40,710 nucleotides of DNA. Source: Pseudomonadota bacterium (GTDB lineage: Bacteria; Pseudomonadota; Gammaproteobacteria; Burkholderiales; Rhodocyclaceae). Position numbers and translations under genes: made by a program. The notes below the pieces were generated by a model. It was given only the letters and a program-made list of their open reading frames with translations. It was not told the DNA's origin and did no database searches. Location: the NCBI GenBank assembly GCA_018262235.1, contig JAGTRY010000025.1, positions 1-40,710 of the forward strand, in the 5' to 3' direction. Positions 1 to 8,020 of the stretch are shown here, piece after piece (within the stretch, counting starts at the first letter, position 1; each line of letters opens with the position of its first letter).

Positions 1-675
1 GTGGTGGTGCTGGTCACGGATGGCGAACCGGATTTCGGCGAGCGTGATTTTCGCGGGGTGCATACCCTCAATGACTTCCTGCTCAAGCTGTTGCTGCACA
101 CCGTGCATCACTACCTGGGTCACCTGAAGGTCATCAAGCAGATCAACGCCGAGCTGGGCAGCAAGATCAGCGTTTCGATGGAGAACCGCTACTACCTGCA
201 GATGCTGGCCTTGTCGGAGAGTCTGATCTATTACGTCGATGGCATCGAAGCCAATGTTGCCGTCCTGAGCAAACTGCGTGCTTCGGCCCACCGGCTGGAG
301 CTCAATCCGCTCCAGACCGATGCGCTGCACGACATCGTGCTCGACATGCAGCAATGCGCCCGTCAGGCCGCCATCTACAGCAGCGTGCTGTCCGGTTTGA
401 TGGATGCGCGGGGTGCGATCATCAACAACAACGTCAATACGCTGCTGAAGAATCTGACCCTGATCAGCGTGATCTTCCTGCCGCTGAACCTGATCGCCAG
501 CATTGGCGGCATGTCCGAATACAGCCAATGGACTGCCGGGCTGGATTGGCGTTTGTCTTACGCACTGCTGCTCGTCGGCATGACCATCGCCGGCTGGCTT
601 GGTCTGCGCCTGATCGTGCGCCTGGCCAGTGGCCAGGGGCTGGGTTGGCATTGGCCGCGCAAGCGGCTGCGCTGA
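1..675 (+). CDS. CorA-like divalent cation channel, 3' part
   Basis: Membrane protein of the CorA/metal ion transporter family, cut by the left window edge, so the true start and most of the N-terminal cytoplasmic domain are probably missing. The visible 224 residues hold a long helical stretch (about 20-150, including the run INNNVNTLLKNLTLIS typical of the CorA stalk helix entering the membrane), then two membrane helices at about 151-169 and 184-206 and a short basic tail. CorA proteins normally carry the selectivity motif GMN at the end of the first helix; here the equivalent is GMS (residues 170-172, in SIGGMSEYS). Transport of Mg2+ or another divalent ion is a family-based inference and is less certain because of this change. 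The GTG at base 1 is in frame but need not be the real start. Confidence 0.8.
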   Translation: MVVLVTDGEPDFGERDFRGVHTLNDFLLKLLLHTVHHYLGHLKVIKQINAELGSKISVSMENRYYLQMLALSESLIYYVDGIEANVAVLSKLRASAHRLELNPLQTDALHDIVLDMQQCARQAAIYSSVLSGLMDARGAIINNNVNTLLKNLTLISVIFLPLNLIASIGGMSEYSQWTAGLDWRLSYALLLVGMTIAGWLGLRLIVRLASGQGLGWHWPRKRLR

Positions 676-692
676 GTCTTGTTGTTGCCGGA

Positions 693-1673
693 CTAGGCAA
701 GATCTTTCGCGAAGCGTCGGGCGATCATGCTGACCATCACCAGTTGCAGCAGGTGAAAGATCATGATCGGCGCGATGATCAGGCCCAGCGCCGGATTGGT
801 GCCGAACATGATGCGTGCCATCGGCACGCCGCTGGCCAGCGACTTCTTCGAACCGCAGAACAGCGCCGTGATGCGGTCTTCGCGCGAAAAACCCAGCATG
901 TGGGCGAGCCCGCTCATCAGCGCGAACATCACCCAGAACAGCAGCACAGAGATGGCGGCAATCAGCAGCAAGGTGCTGAGTCCGTGCGCCGCCCATACGC
1001 CTTCGGCAACCGAGTCGGCAAAGGAGTTGGCGACGATGGCGAGGATGGTGGCGCGATCGAGCAGCTTGGCTGCCGTGATGTGCGCCTCGATCCAGCGCAG
1101 CACGAAGGGCCGCAGGATCTGGCCGATCACGATGGGCAGCAGCACCAGCAGCACGATCTTGAGAATCACCGGCCCGAGCGGCAGATTGACGCCTTGCGTG
1201 TGCAGGAAGGCATTCACCCACAGCGGCGTGATGAACACGCCGATCAGGCTGGACAGACTGGCGTTGAAGATCGCGCCGGGCACGTTGCCGTGGGCGATGG
1301 AGGTCATCGCCACCGAGGACGATACCGTCGAAGGCAGCGCGCACAGATAGAACACGCCGAGCGCGAGCGCCGGATCCAGGCGGGAACCACCCAGCCAGTA
1401 GAAAGCGATGCCGACCAGCGGGAAGAGCAGGAAGGTTGCCAGCTGCACCACGACGTGCAGGCGCCAGTTGAGGATGCCCTGGCGCATCTTCGTCGGTGAC
1501 AGGGTCAGGCCGTAGAGCAGGAAGACGATGGCCACGCCGTAGGTGGTGAATACGTCGATATGGATCAGGCCGCCGCTACGCAGCAGATTCGGCCACAGGC
1601 TGGCGAGCAGCACGGCGCCGAGCAGGGCGAGGATGAAGCCATCAAGGCCGTAGCGTTTCAGGGTGTTGAACAT
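693..1673 (-). CDS. Bile acid:sodium symporter family (SBF-like) transporter
   Basis: Integral inner-membrane carrier of 326 aa, the usual length of the SBF-like/YfeH branch of the bile acid:sodium symporter superfamily. About nine to ten hydrophobic segments run along the whole protein. Family signatures visible are LPSTVSSSVAMTS followed by GNVPGAIFNASLSS, and FCGSKKSLASGVPMA near residues 270-285. Both resemble the crossed-helix sodium/substrate region of this fold. The substrate cannot be told from sequence; members are annotated only as putative Na+-dependent transporters. It ends 17 bases from the convergent CorA-like gene. The ATG at 1673 starts a typical N-terminus (MFNTLKRYGLDGF). 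Confidence 0.88.
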   Translation of the reverse strand: MFNTLKRYGLDGFILALLGAVLLASLWPNLLRSGGLIHIDVFTTYGVAIVFLLYGLTLSPTKMRQGILNWRLHVVVQLATFLLFPLVGIAFYWLGGSRLDPALALGVFYLCALPSTVSSSVAMTSIAHGNVPGAIFNASLSSLIGVFITPLWVNAFLHTQGVNLPLGPVILKIVLLVLLPIVIGQILRPFVLRWIEAHITAAKLLDRATILAIVANSFADSVAEGVWAAHGLSTLLLIAAISVLLFWVMFALMSGLAHMLGFSREDRITALFCGSKKSLASGVPMARIMFGTNPALGLIIAPIMIFHLLQLVMVSMIARRFAKDLA

Positions 1674-1729
1674 GAACAGACTCGGTTCGTGGCAATACCG
1701 TTAAGTCAGGCGTCAAACGATTCAATGGG

Positions 1730-1757
1730 CGTCATTCCCGCAGCCGCCCGAATGACG
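1730..1757. repeat. REP-like inverted repeat CGTCATTC-N12-GAATGACG
   Basis: A perfect 8-base inverted repeat (CGTCATTC at 1730-1737, GAATGACG at 1750-1757) flanks a GC-rich 12-base centre. It lies in the 111-base gap after the dmeF stop and before the start of the SBF-like gene, both on the minus strand. The core GTCATTCCCGC is the kind of sequence seen in small dispersed palindromic repeats of proteobacteria (for example dRS3-like elements of Neisseria), but a single copy cannot prove that. It could also fold at the end of the dmeF transcript; there is no T-run, so it is not a classical terminator. Confidence 0.45.
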
Positions 1758-1784
1758 GCAGGGACTGACTGAATGGCATTGCGG

Positions 1785-2708
1785 TTAGCGGGGGGTTATT
1801 TCAACCGTAATGTGTACCAGTTCTTCGTGGATCTGTAACTGCTGCCGGAAAAATTCGGCACTGGCGGGTTCCGCGGTGAGCAGGCTGAGGACGCAGGCAT
1901 AGCTACCCTTGCCGACACGCCATACATGCAGATCGCGTATCGTCGCAGGCACCGGGCTGGCGGCGATCACTTCGCGTATTTCGGCCACCACCGGCGCATC
2001 CATCTCCGCGTCCAGCAATACCCGGCCTGTTTGCTGCAGCAGGCCGATAGACCAGCGCGCGACCAGCACTGCACCGGCGATGCCCATCACCGGATCCAGC
2101 CAGTTCGCACCCCACAGCTTGCCGCCGAACAGCGCCAGTATTGCCAATACCGAAGTTGCCGCATCGGCCAGTACATGCAGGTAGGCCGCGCGCAGGTTCA
2201 GATCGTGGTGCTGATGGTGCGAGTGCTTATGGTCATGTTCGTGATGATGATCATGGTGGTGATGCTCGTCGCGTAGCAACCAGGCACAGAGGAGGTTCAC
2301 GATCAGGCCGATGACCGCGATCATGATGGCTTCGTCATAGTGGATGGCCTGCGGTGCGAGCAGGCGTTCGACTGACTGGAACAGCATCAGCGCGGCCACA
2401 GCGATCAGACACAGGGCGCTGGTGTAGCCGCCCAGCACCTCGAACTTCCAGGCTCCGAAGGAGAAACGCGCATCGCCCGCGTAGCGCCGGGCCAGCGCAT
2501 AGGCCAGTAGCGAAAGGCTCAAGGCCAGTGCATGCGAACTCATGTGCCAGCCGTCGGCGAGCAAGGCCATCGAGTTGTAAAGCCAGCCTCCGGCGATCTC
2601 GGCGACCATCATGAGGGCGGTGAGGATGACGGCCCAGCGGGTTTTGCGCTCGGCCAGAGGGTTGCCTTCGTCGAAACGGCCGGCGTGGCTGCAATGATGC
2701 GTGGGCAT
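1785..2708 (-). CDS. dmeF: CDF-family cobalt/nickel efflux protein, DmeF-like
   Basis: Cation diffusion facilitator of 307 aa that should export divalent metal from the cytoplasm in exchange for protons. Six hydrophobic segments are visible, with the metal-site motif ADGWHMSSH in helix 2 and HVLADAATS in helix 5. A cytoplasmic loop at about 148-167 is extremely rich in histidine, and the N-terminus is MPTHHCSH. The segment RFSFGAWKFEVLGGY matches the DmeF branch as I know it. The ATG at 2708 is preferred over an upstream in-frame codon at 2771, because the longer form would run through the operator and overlap the divergent repressor. The neighbour is an RcnR-type repressor with a Ni/Co ligand set, so the substrate is inferred to be cobalt and/or nickel. 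Confidence 0.88.
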   Translation of the reverse strand: MPTHHCSHAGRFDEGNPLAERKTRWAVILTALMMVAEIAGGWLYNSMALLADGWHMSSHALALSLSLLAYALARRYAGDARFSFGAWKFEVLGGYTSALCLIAVAALMLFQSVERLLAPQAIHYDEAIMIAVIGLIVNLLCAWLLRDEHHHHDHHHEHDHKHSHHQHHDLNLRAAYLHVLADAATSVLAILALFGGKLWGANWLDPVMGIAGAVLVARWSIGLLQQTGRVLLDAEMDAPVVAEIREVIAASPVPATIRDLHVWRVGKGSYACVLSLLTAEPASAEFFRQQLQIHEELVHITVEITPR

Positions 2709-2730
2709 GATGGAAAATCGCTTTGATATA

Positions 2731-2745
2731 TACTCCCCCCCAGTA
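2731..2745. promoter_or_regulatory. RcnR/DmeR-type operator TACT-C7-AGTA
   Basis: The 15 bases TACTCCCCCCCAGTA lie midway between the divergent dmeF and dmeR-like starts. Read on the minus strand this is TACT-G6-N-AGTA, the published form of the RcnR-type operator. Its position, 22 bases from one ATG and 24 from the other, fits a single site that represses both promoters until the metal binds the repressor. Seen directly; the function is inferred from the family. Confidence 0.85.
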
Positions 2746-2769
2746 TAAAGACTATTCTGGAGACAAGCC

Positions 2770-3045
2770 ATGCCTCACACCCTCCGTGACCGCAAACCCC
2801 TGCTTGCCCGCGTGCGCCGCATCAAGGGCCAGATGCAGGCGCTCGAAACCCTGCTCGAAGAAGCTGGCGATTGCGCGGCTGTGCTGCAGCAGATCGCCGC
2901 CGTACGTGGGGCGGTTGCCGGGCTGATGACCCAGGTGCTCGAAGGCCACATCCGGGAACATCTCGGTGCGCCTGAAGCCACGCCCGAGGAGCGTGGGCAG
3001 GATGTCGAGCAGGTCGTTGCCGTGCTGCGGTCCTACCTCAGATAG
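2770..3045 (+). CDS. dmeR: Metal-sensing repressor, RcnR/DmeR type (CsoR/RcnR family)
   Basis: All-helical DNA-binding repressor of 91 aa, the normal length of this family. The Ni/Co ligand set of RcnR is complete: His3 (MPHT), Cys35 (GDCA), His60 and His64 (GHIREH). FrmR- and CsoR-type members differ at one or more of these places, so nickel/cobalt sensing is favoured over formaldehyde or copper. A Shine-Dalgarno GGAG at 2759-2762 sits 7 bases before the ATG. It is divergent from the dmeF-like exporter and the shared gap holds a perfect TACT-C7-AGTA operator. Expected behaviour: the apo form binds DNA and wraps it, and metal binding releases both promoters. The gene symbol follows the DmeR-DmeF pairing and is an inference. 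Confidence 0.88.
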   Translation: MPHTLRDRKPLLARVRRIKGQMQALETLLEEAGDCAAVLQQIAAVRGAVAGLMTQVLEGHIREHLGAPEATPEERGQDVEQVVAVLRSYLR

Positions 3046-3091
3046 TCTGCCGCGAGGTTAGTCCGGTCAGGCCTTCTCGGCCGGCAGGGGC

Positions 3092-3697
3092 TCAGGTCTC
3101 TGGTGCGTAGGCACGCAGGAAAACGTCCACCGCGCGCGCCACCATCGGTGCGATCTCGTCCGGACCGAGATATTCGATTACGCACAGGGTGATGCGCTCG
3201 AAGCCCTCGGCCTTGAGCAGGGCGAGGAAGTGCTGGGCGGCGAGCATCGGATCGGCCTCGCGGAGTTTACCCAGTGCCATGGCGTGACGCAGGAAGGCGG
3301 CGACCTCGGTGAGTCCTTCCTGCGGGCCGCGCTCGTAGAACATGCGACCAACCGGCGAATTGCCGGCTTCGACGAAAAGGTTGCGGTAGGCGCGCACGGT
3401 GTCGATGCGGTAGATCACGCTGAGGAAACGTTCACCGAATGCACATAGCCCCAGGGTCAGGTCGGCTGTAGCGTCGAGCGCGTTGAAGACCTCGTTCAGG
3501 TGGGTTTCTGCGAAACTGCGGACCACCGCCACGAACAGTTCTTCCTTGGAGGCGAAGTAGCTGTACAGCGTGGCCTTCGAGCCCCCCACACGTGCCGCAA
3601 TCTCTGACATCGAAGTGCCACCGAAACCGTGTTCCTCAAAAACTTCACGGGCAACTTCGATGATGGTCTGTCGTTTTGTCTCGCTCTTACAGCGCAT
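3092..3697 (-). CDS. TetR-family transcriptional repressor
   Basis: TetR-type repressor of 201 aa. The N-terminal helix-turn-helix is clear at about residues 8-55 (RQTIIEVAREVFEEHGF, then TSMSEIAARVGGSKATLYSYF, then KEELF). The C-terminal ligand domain is of the broad AefR/TetR_C_7 style. The ATG at 3697 is chosen rather than one at 3742, because the HTH then begins about eight residues in, as usual, and the longer form would run into the promoter of the divergent efflux operon. It most likely represses that operon and itself, released by a drug-like or aromatic inducer. Two copies of CCGTACAGT in the shared gap are candidate binding sites. Confidence 0.9.
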   Translation of the reverse strand: MRCKSETKRQTIIEVAREVFEEHGFGGTSMSEIAARVGGSKATLYSYFASKEELFVAVVRSFAETHLNEVFNALDATADLTLGLCAFGERFLSVIYRIDTVRAYRNLFVEAGNSPVGRMFYERGPQEGLTEVAAFLRHAMALGKLREADPMLAAQHFLALLKAEGFERITLCVIEYLGPDEIAPMVARAVDVFLRAYAPET

Positions 3698-3721
3698 GTC
3701 TGTAACCTTTTTTAAACTTAC

Positions 3722-3784
3722 CCGTACAGTTTTGATTGACACGCTGCGGCTGTCAACTCTAATCTATACCGTACAGTACAGTTT
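3722..3784 (+). promoter_or_regulatory. Efflux operon promoter with two CCGTACAGT boxes
   Basis: Divergent control region between the tetR-like gene and the efflux operon. CCGTACAGT occurs twice in the same orientation, at 3722-3730 and 3769-3777; the second is followed at once by a further ACAGT, giving GTACAGTACAGT. A perfect -35 hexamer TTGACA lies at 3736-3741 and a weak -10 (TAATCT, 3760-3765) follows at 18 bases. The boxes bracket the promoter, one just upstream of -35 and one over the -10/start region, which suits repression by the neighbouring TetR protein. The sequences are seen; the regulator assignment is inferred. Confidence 0.6.
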
Positions 3785-3797
3785 AGGAAGAAAAATC

Positions 3798-5237
3798 GTG
3801 ATCCAGACCCTTCCCCACCTTCCGGAATTTGCCCGCCGTGCCGCGCCTGCGCTGGCCGTGCTGTTGTTTGCTGCTTGCGCCCAGCTGCCTGAGTTGCCCG
3901 CTGCGCCCACTCTTCGATCCGCCACAGATCGCGCTGCGACGGCGCAGCCGGAAGGTCCGGCGCGCGACTGGCCTGTCGATGCCTGGTGGCAGAGCTATGG
4001 GGATGCACAGCTTGCCCGCCTGATCGACGAAGCCTTGCGCGATGCGCCCAGCCTGCGTGTGGCCGAGGCCCGCTTGCTGCGCGCCGAGGCTAACGTAGGG
4101 ATTTCGCATGCGGCGTCTGGCCCGCAGGTGACGGCGAATGTTTCGGCCAGTGAAACCAAGCAAAGCAACAATTACCTGACCCCGCGTTCGATGCTGCCGC
4201 AAGGCTGGAACGACTACGGGCGCACCACGCTGGATTTCAGCTGGGAACTCGACTTCTGGGGCAAGAACCGCGCGGCCGTGGCGGCCGCCCGTGGCGAGCG
4301 TGAGGCCGCTGCGGCAGAGACCGCGCAGGCCCGTTTGCTGCTGACCAGCTCGATTGCCGCCGGCTATGCCGAATTAGCGCGCCTGTTCGCCGCGCATGAC
4401 ACGGCGGCTGCCGCTGTCGAGGTGCGCAGCAAGACCACGACCCTGTTCCGTGAGCGGCAGGCCAATGGTCTGGAGACTCTGGGCAGTTTGCGACAGGCCG
4501 AATCACGCTATGCCACCGCCGAAGGCGACCTGCTGGAAATCGATGAGCAGATCGCCCTGCAGCGCAACCGCATCGCCGCGCTGATGGGGGCCGATCCGGA
4601 GCGTAGTGCCACGATTGCCCGCCCGGCGATCCGTCTCGATCAGGCGCCGGGCCTTCCGTCGCAACTGGCGTTGAATCTGCTTGGCCGTCGCCCGGACGTG
4701 GTTGCGGCGCGCCTGCGTGCCGAGGCTGCTGCCAAGCGTATCGATGCGGCTCGTGCCGAGTTCTATCCGGACGTGAATCTTTCGGCCTTCATCGGCGTGC
4801 AGTCACTGGGGCTGGACAAGCTTTTCAAGTCCGGTTCGGATATGGGATCAATCGGCCCGGCGATCTCACTGCCGATCTTCACCTCCGGCCGTCTGCAGGC
4901 GCAGTACACCGGCCGTCGTGCCGAATATGATGAAGCGGTGGCGAGCTACGATGCCACCGTGACCCAGGCGCTTCACGACGTGGCGGATGCCGTCACCAGC
5001 CAGCGTGCGCTGGCCGGCCGGATCGAACGCAGCCGTGCCGCAGTGGCCACTGCCGAGCAGGCCTGGCAGATCGCCCGCAATCGCTATGACGGTGGGCTGT
5101 CGAATTATCTCGACGTGCTGACCGCCGAGGATTACCTGCTTGCAACACAGCGCGGTCTGTCCGAGCTGCAGTCGCGCGCCTTCAGCCTCGATGTGGCACT
5201 GGTACGTGCTCTCGGCGGTGGCTACCACGCCAGCTGA
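3798..5237 (+). CDS. Outer-membrane efflux lipoprotein (NodT/OprM type)
   Basis: TolC-like outer-membrane channel of 479 aa that would form the exit duct of the tripartite pump encoded downstream. The GTG at 3798 is chosen because AGGAAG (3785-3790) stands 7 bases before it, and it yields a signal peptide (RRAAPALAVLLFAAC) with a lipobox-like cysteine at residue 27. The mature part shows the two-fold OEP repeat: paired coiled-coil helices (about 85-260 and 300-460), LNLLGRRPDVVAARLRAEAAAKRIDAAR in the second half, and NRYDGGLSNYLDVLTAE near the C-terminus, both typical of the NodT branch. The frame stays open upstream to 3570, but that part is antisense to the repressor gene and is not believed. 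First gene of the operon. Confidence 0.92.
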   Translation: MIQTLPHLPEFARRAAPALAVLLFAACAQLPELPAAPTLRSATDRAATAQPEGPARDWPVDAWWQSYGDAQLARLIDEALRDAPSLRVAEARLLRAEANVGISHAASGPQVTANVSASETKQSNNYLTPRSMLPQGWNDYGRTTLDFSWELDFWGKNRAAVAAARGEREAAAAETAQARLLLTSSIAAGYAELARLFAAHDTAAAAVEVRSKTTTLFRERQANGLETLGSLRQAESRYATAEGDLLEIDEQIALQRNRIAALMGADPERSATIARPAIRLDQAPGLPSQLALNLLGRRPDVVAARLRAEAAAKRIDAARAEFYPDVNLSAFIGVQSLGLDKLFKSGSDMGSIGPAISLPIFTSGRLQAQYTGRRAEYDEAVASYDATVTQALHDVADAVTSQRALAGRIERSRAAVATAEQAWQIARNRYDGGLSNYLDVLTAEDYLLATQRGLSELQSRAFSLDVALVRALGGGYHAS

Positions 5238-5287
5238 ATCCTGACCCCCGAATTCTCCCCAACAAAATTTTTCCGAAGGAAACCATC

Positions 5288-6445
5288 ATGTCCCAGACTT
5301 CAACCGCCGCGATTCATGCTGTGACCGAAGCAGAGCTCGCACTCAATGCGCGCAATGGCCAGCGCCGCAAGATCCTGTTTGCTGCGCTCGGCGGCCTGGT
5401 CGCCGTGGCTGCGATCAGCTATGGCGCCTACTATGGTCTCTACGCCTCACACTTTATCGTGACCGATAATGCCTACGCGGCGGTCGAGATCGCTCAGGTC
5501 ACTCCGTCCGTGGGTGGCACGGTGCGTGAGGTGAGGGTCAGTGACACCCAGGCCGTGAAGAAGGGGGATGTGCTGGTCGTCATCGACGATACCGATGCCA
5601 GTCTCGTGCTGGCGCAGGCTGAAGCCGAGTATGGCCGTGCCGTGCGACGTGTGCGGGGCTTCCAGGCCAATGACGAAGGACTGGCCGCCCAGGTTGCTGC
5701 ACGCAGCGCTGAAGAACAGCGTGCGGCGGCCCAGCTGGCCGCCGCCGAGTCCGATTTCGAACGCGCTCGCATCGACCTGAAGCGGCGCGAGGCGCTGGCC
5801 GGGTCTGGTTCGGTCTCCGGCGAGGAACTGACCCGTGCCCGCAATGCCTTCGATTCGGCCCAGGCCGGTCTGGACGTGGCCAAGGCGGGTGCCGCGCAGG
5901 CACTTGCCAATCACGCCGCCGCAGTCGGCTCCAGGTCTGTCAATGCAACCTTGATCGACCAAAGCACGCTGGACACCAATCCCGAGGTGGCATTGGCCCG
6001 TGCTCGCCGTGACCAGGCTCGCGTCGATCTGGAGCGCACCGTGGTGCGCGCACCGGTGGATGGGGTGGTTGCCAAGCGCACGGTGCAGGTCGGCCAGCGC
6101 ATCCAGGCGGGCAGCCCGCTGCTGGTCGTGGTGCCGGTGGCCAAGATCCACGTCGATGCCAATTACAAGGAAGTGCAGTTGCAGGATGTGCAGGTCGGCC
6201 AGCCGGTCGAACTACATGCCGACCTGTACGGCGACAAGGTGACCTACAAGGGCCGTGTGGCGGGCTTCTCCGGCGGAACCGGAGCCGCTTTCGCAGCGAT
6301 TCCGGCGCAGAACGCTTCCGGCAACTGGATCAAGGTCGTGCAGCGTCTGCCGGTGCGCATCGAGATCGATCCGGCGGATCTTGCCGCGCATCCGCTGCAG
6401 GTCGGCCTCTCCATGCACGCCAGCATCGATACACGCAGCAACTGA
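5288..6445 (+). CDS. EmrA-like membrane fusion protein (HlyD family)
   Basis: Periplasmic adaptor of 385 aa anchored by one N-terminal membrane helix (about 29-51). After it come the first half of the lipoyl-like domain (VTPSVGGTVREVRVSDTQAVKKGD), a long alanine/glutamine/arginine-rich coiled-coil hairpin (about 105-230), the second lipoyl half (TVVRAPVDGVVAKRTVQVGQ), and beta-barrel domains to the end. The order and the VDANYKEVQL segment match EmrA/FarA-type adaptors that work with DHA2 MFS pumps. A Shine-Dalgarno GAAGGA ends 7 bases before the ATG. It lies 50 bases after the outer-membrane gene and 10 bases before the pump gene. Confidence 0.93.
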   Translation: MSQTSTAAIHAVTEAELALNARNGQRRKILFAALGGLVAVAAISYGAYYGLYASHFIVTDNAYAAVEIAQVTPSVGGTVREVRVSDTQAVKKGDVLVVIDDTDASLVLAQAEAEYGRAVRRVRGFQANDEGLAAQVAARSAEEQRAAAQLAAAESDFERARIDLKRREALAGSGSVSGEELTRARNAFDSAQAGLDVAKAGAAQALANHAAAVGSRSVNATLIDQSTLDTNPEVALARARRDQARVDLERTVVRAPVDGVVAKRTVQVGQRIQAGSPLLVVVPVAKIHVDANYKEVQLQDVQVGQPVELHADLYGDKVTYKGRVAGFSGGTGAAFAAIPAQNASGNWIKVVQRLPVRIEIDPADLAAHPLQVGLSMHASIDTRSN

Positions 6446-6455
6446 GATCCCTGCC

Positions 6456-7997
6456 ATGAGCAAGCCGAATATCCTGCCCGGGGGCGGTGAACCCCTGCAT
6501 GGTCTGATGTTGTTTGTTGCAGCCCTGGTGCTGGCAGCGGGCAACTTCATTGCTGTGCTGAACATGACCATCACCAATGTGGCGGTACCGACCATCGCCG
6601 GTGCGCTGGGGGTGACCACTAGCCAGGGCACCTGGGTGATCACCTCCTACGCGGTGGCCGAGGCCATTACCGTGCCGTTGACCGGCTGGCTCGCCGGCCG
6701 CTTTGGCTCGGTGCGGGTGTTCTGTAGCTCGATGCTGTTGTTCGGCCTGTTCTCGGCGTTGTGCGGGGTGTCTGGTTCAATGGGCATGCTGCTTTTCATG
6801 CGCGTGCTGCAAGGGCTTTCCGGTGGCCCGTTGATGCCCCTGTCGCAGACCCTGCTGCTGCGCGTCTTTCCCAAAGACAAGGCTGCTGCTGCTACGGCGA
6901 TCTGGGCGGTGACCACGCTGGTCGCGCCGGTGATGGGCCCGCTGGTCGGGGGCTACATGTGCGATCAGGCTTCGTGGGGCTGGGTGTTCTTCATCAACGT
7001 GCCAATCGCACTGGTCGGGGGCTGGTTTGGCTGGAATCTGATCAAGCGTTACGAGACGGCTACCGAAAAAGCACCAATCGACAAGATCGGGTTGGTTCTG
7101 CTGGTGGTGTGGGTCGCGGCCCTCCAGATTATGTTCGATGAAGGCAAGGATAAGGACTGGTTTGCTTCCAGCTATATCGTCACGCTGGCGATCATCGCCG
7201 TGATCGGTTTCGCGGCTTTCATGATCTGGGAACTCACCGAGCGTCACCCGGTGGTTGATCTGCGTGTGTTCCGCCACCGTGGCTACTCCATGAGTCTGAT
7301 GACGCTGGTGCTGGCCTTCGGTGCCTTCTTCGGCATCAACGTGATCACGCCGCTGTGGCTGCAGCAGTTCATGAATTACACGGCAACCTGGTCGGGCATG
7401 GCCACAGCCTGGAGTGGCGTGCTGGCCATCTTCATGGGGCCACTGGCGGCCATCCTTACGGAAAAGACCGACTCGCGCCGGCTGGTGTTCTTCGGCGTGG
7501 GCTGGCTGGCCCTGATCACTTTCTGGCGCGCTTTCGGCACCACCGACATGGGGTTCTGGGATGTTTCCATCCCGCTGTTGGTGATGGGCCTCGGCATGCC
7601 TTTCTTCTTCGTGCCGCTGACCAGCGTGGCGCTGGCCTCGGTGGAGGAACGCGAGACCAACTCGGCGGCCGGCCTGATGAATTTCGTGCGGACGCTGGCC
7701 GGGGCCTTTGCCACGTCGCTGGTGCAGACCCTGTGGGAGGATCGCATCAAGCTCAATCATGCTGATCTCGTGACCAATCTCGATCCGGCGAACCAGGCGA
7801 TGCTGGCGGGCTCGCTCGACCCCGCCACGCAGGCTGCCGCAAGTGGTGGCCTGGATTCTCTGGTGACCAGCCAGAGCGTGATGCTGGCGACCAACCAGCT
7901 GTTCATGGTCCTGGCCGTGATCCTCGGGATTGCCGCGCTGAGCATCTGGCTGGCACCTCGCCCGGCCCGGGTGGTCAACACCTCGGCCGTGCATTGA
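6456..7997 (+). CDS. EmrB/QacA-type MFS drug efflux pump (DHA2, 14 TMS)
   Basis: Proton-driven inner-membrane drug exporter of 513 aa with about 14 hydrophobic segments, the size of the DHA2 family. MFS motif A is visible as GWLAGRFGSVRVF (about 77-89). The helix-1 signature is LNMTITNVAVPTI (35-47), where most EmrB proteins have LDxTIxNVAxP: the acidic residue is Asn36 here. FVRTLAGAFATSLVQT near residue 410 is also typical. The ATG at 6456 follows the adaptor gene by 10 bases; the open frame upstream overlaps that gene and is rejected. Together with the two preceding genes it makes a complete EmrAB-TolC style pump; substrates are likely hydrophobic or aromatic compounds, not predictable further. 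Confidence 0.93.
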   Translation: MSKPNILPGGGEPLHGLMLFVAALVLAAGNFIAVLNMTITNVAVPTIAGALGVTTSQGTWVITSYAVAEAITVPLTGWLAGRFGSVRVFCSSMLLFGLFSALCGVSGSMGMLLFMRVLQGLSGGPLMPLSQTLLLRVFPKDKAAAATAIWAVTTLVAPVMGPLVGGYMCDQASWGWVFFINVPIALVGGWFGWNLIKRYETATEKAPIDKIGLVLLVVWVAALQIMFDEGKDKDWFASSYIVTLAIIAVIGFAAFMIWELTERHPVVDLRVFRHRGYSMSLMTLVLAFGAFFGINVITPLWLQQFMNYTATWSGMATAWSGVLAIFMGPLAAILTEKTDSRRLVFFGVGWLALITFWRAFGTTDMGFWDVSIPLLVMGLGMPFFFVPLTSVALASVEERETNSAAGLMNFVRTLAGAFATSLVQTLWEDRIKLNHADLVTNLDPANQAMLAGSLDPATQAAASGGLDSLVTSQSVMLATNQLFMVLAVILGIAALSIWLAPRPARVVNTSAVH

Positions 7998-8020
7998 TGA
8001 GTCGTTTCAGGAGCGCTTTT

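Noticed and set aside
354-1499. Forward open frame of 381 codons over the end of the CorA-like gene and the SBF-like gene
   Set aside because: It overlaps two real membrane-protein genes in other frames; translation is hydrophilic and His/Gln-rich with no domain.
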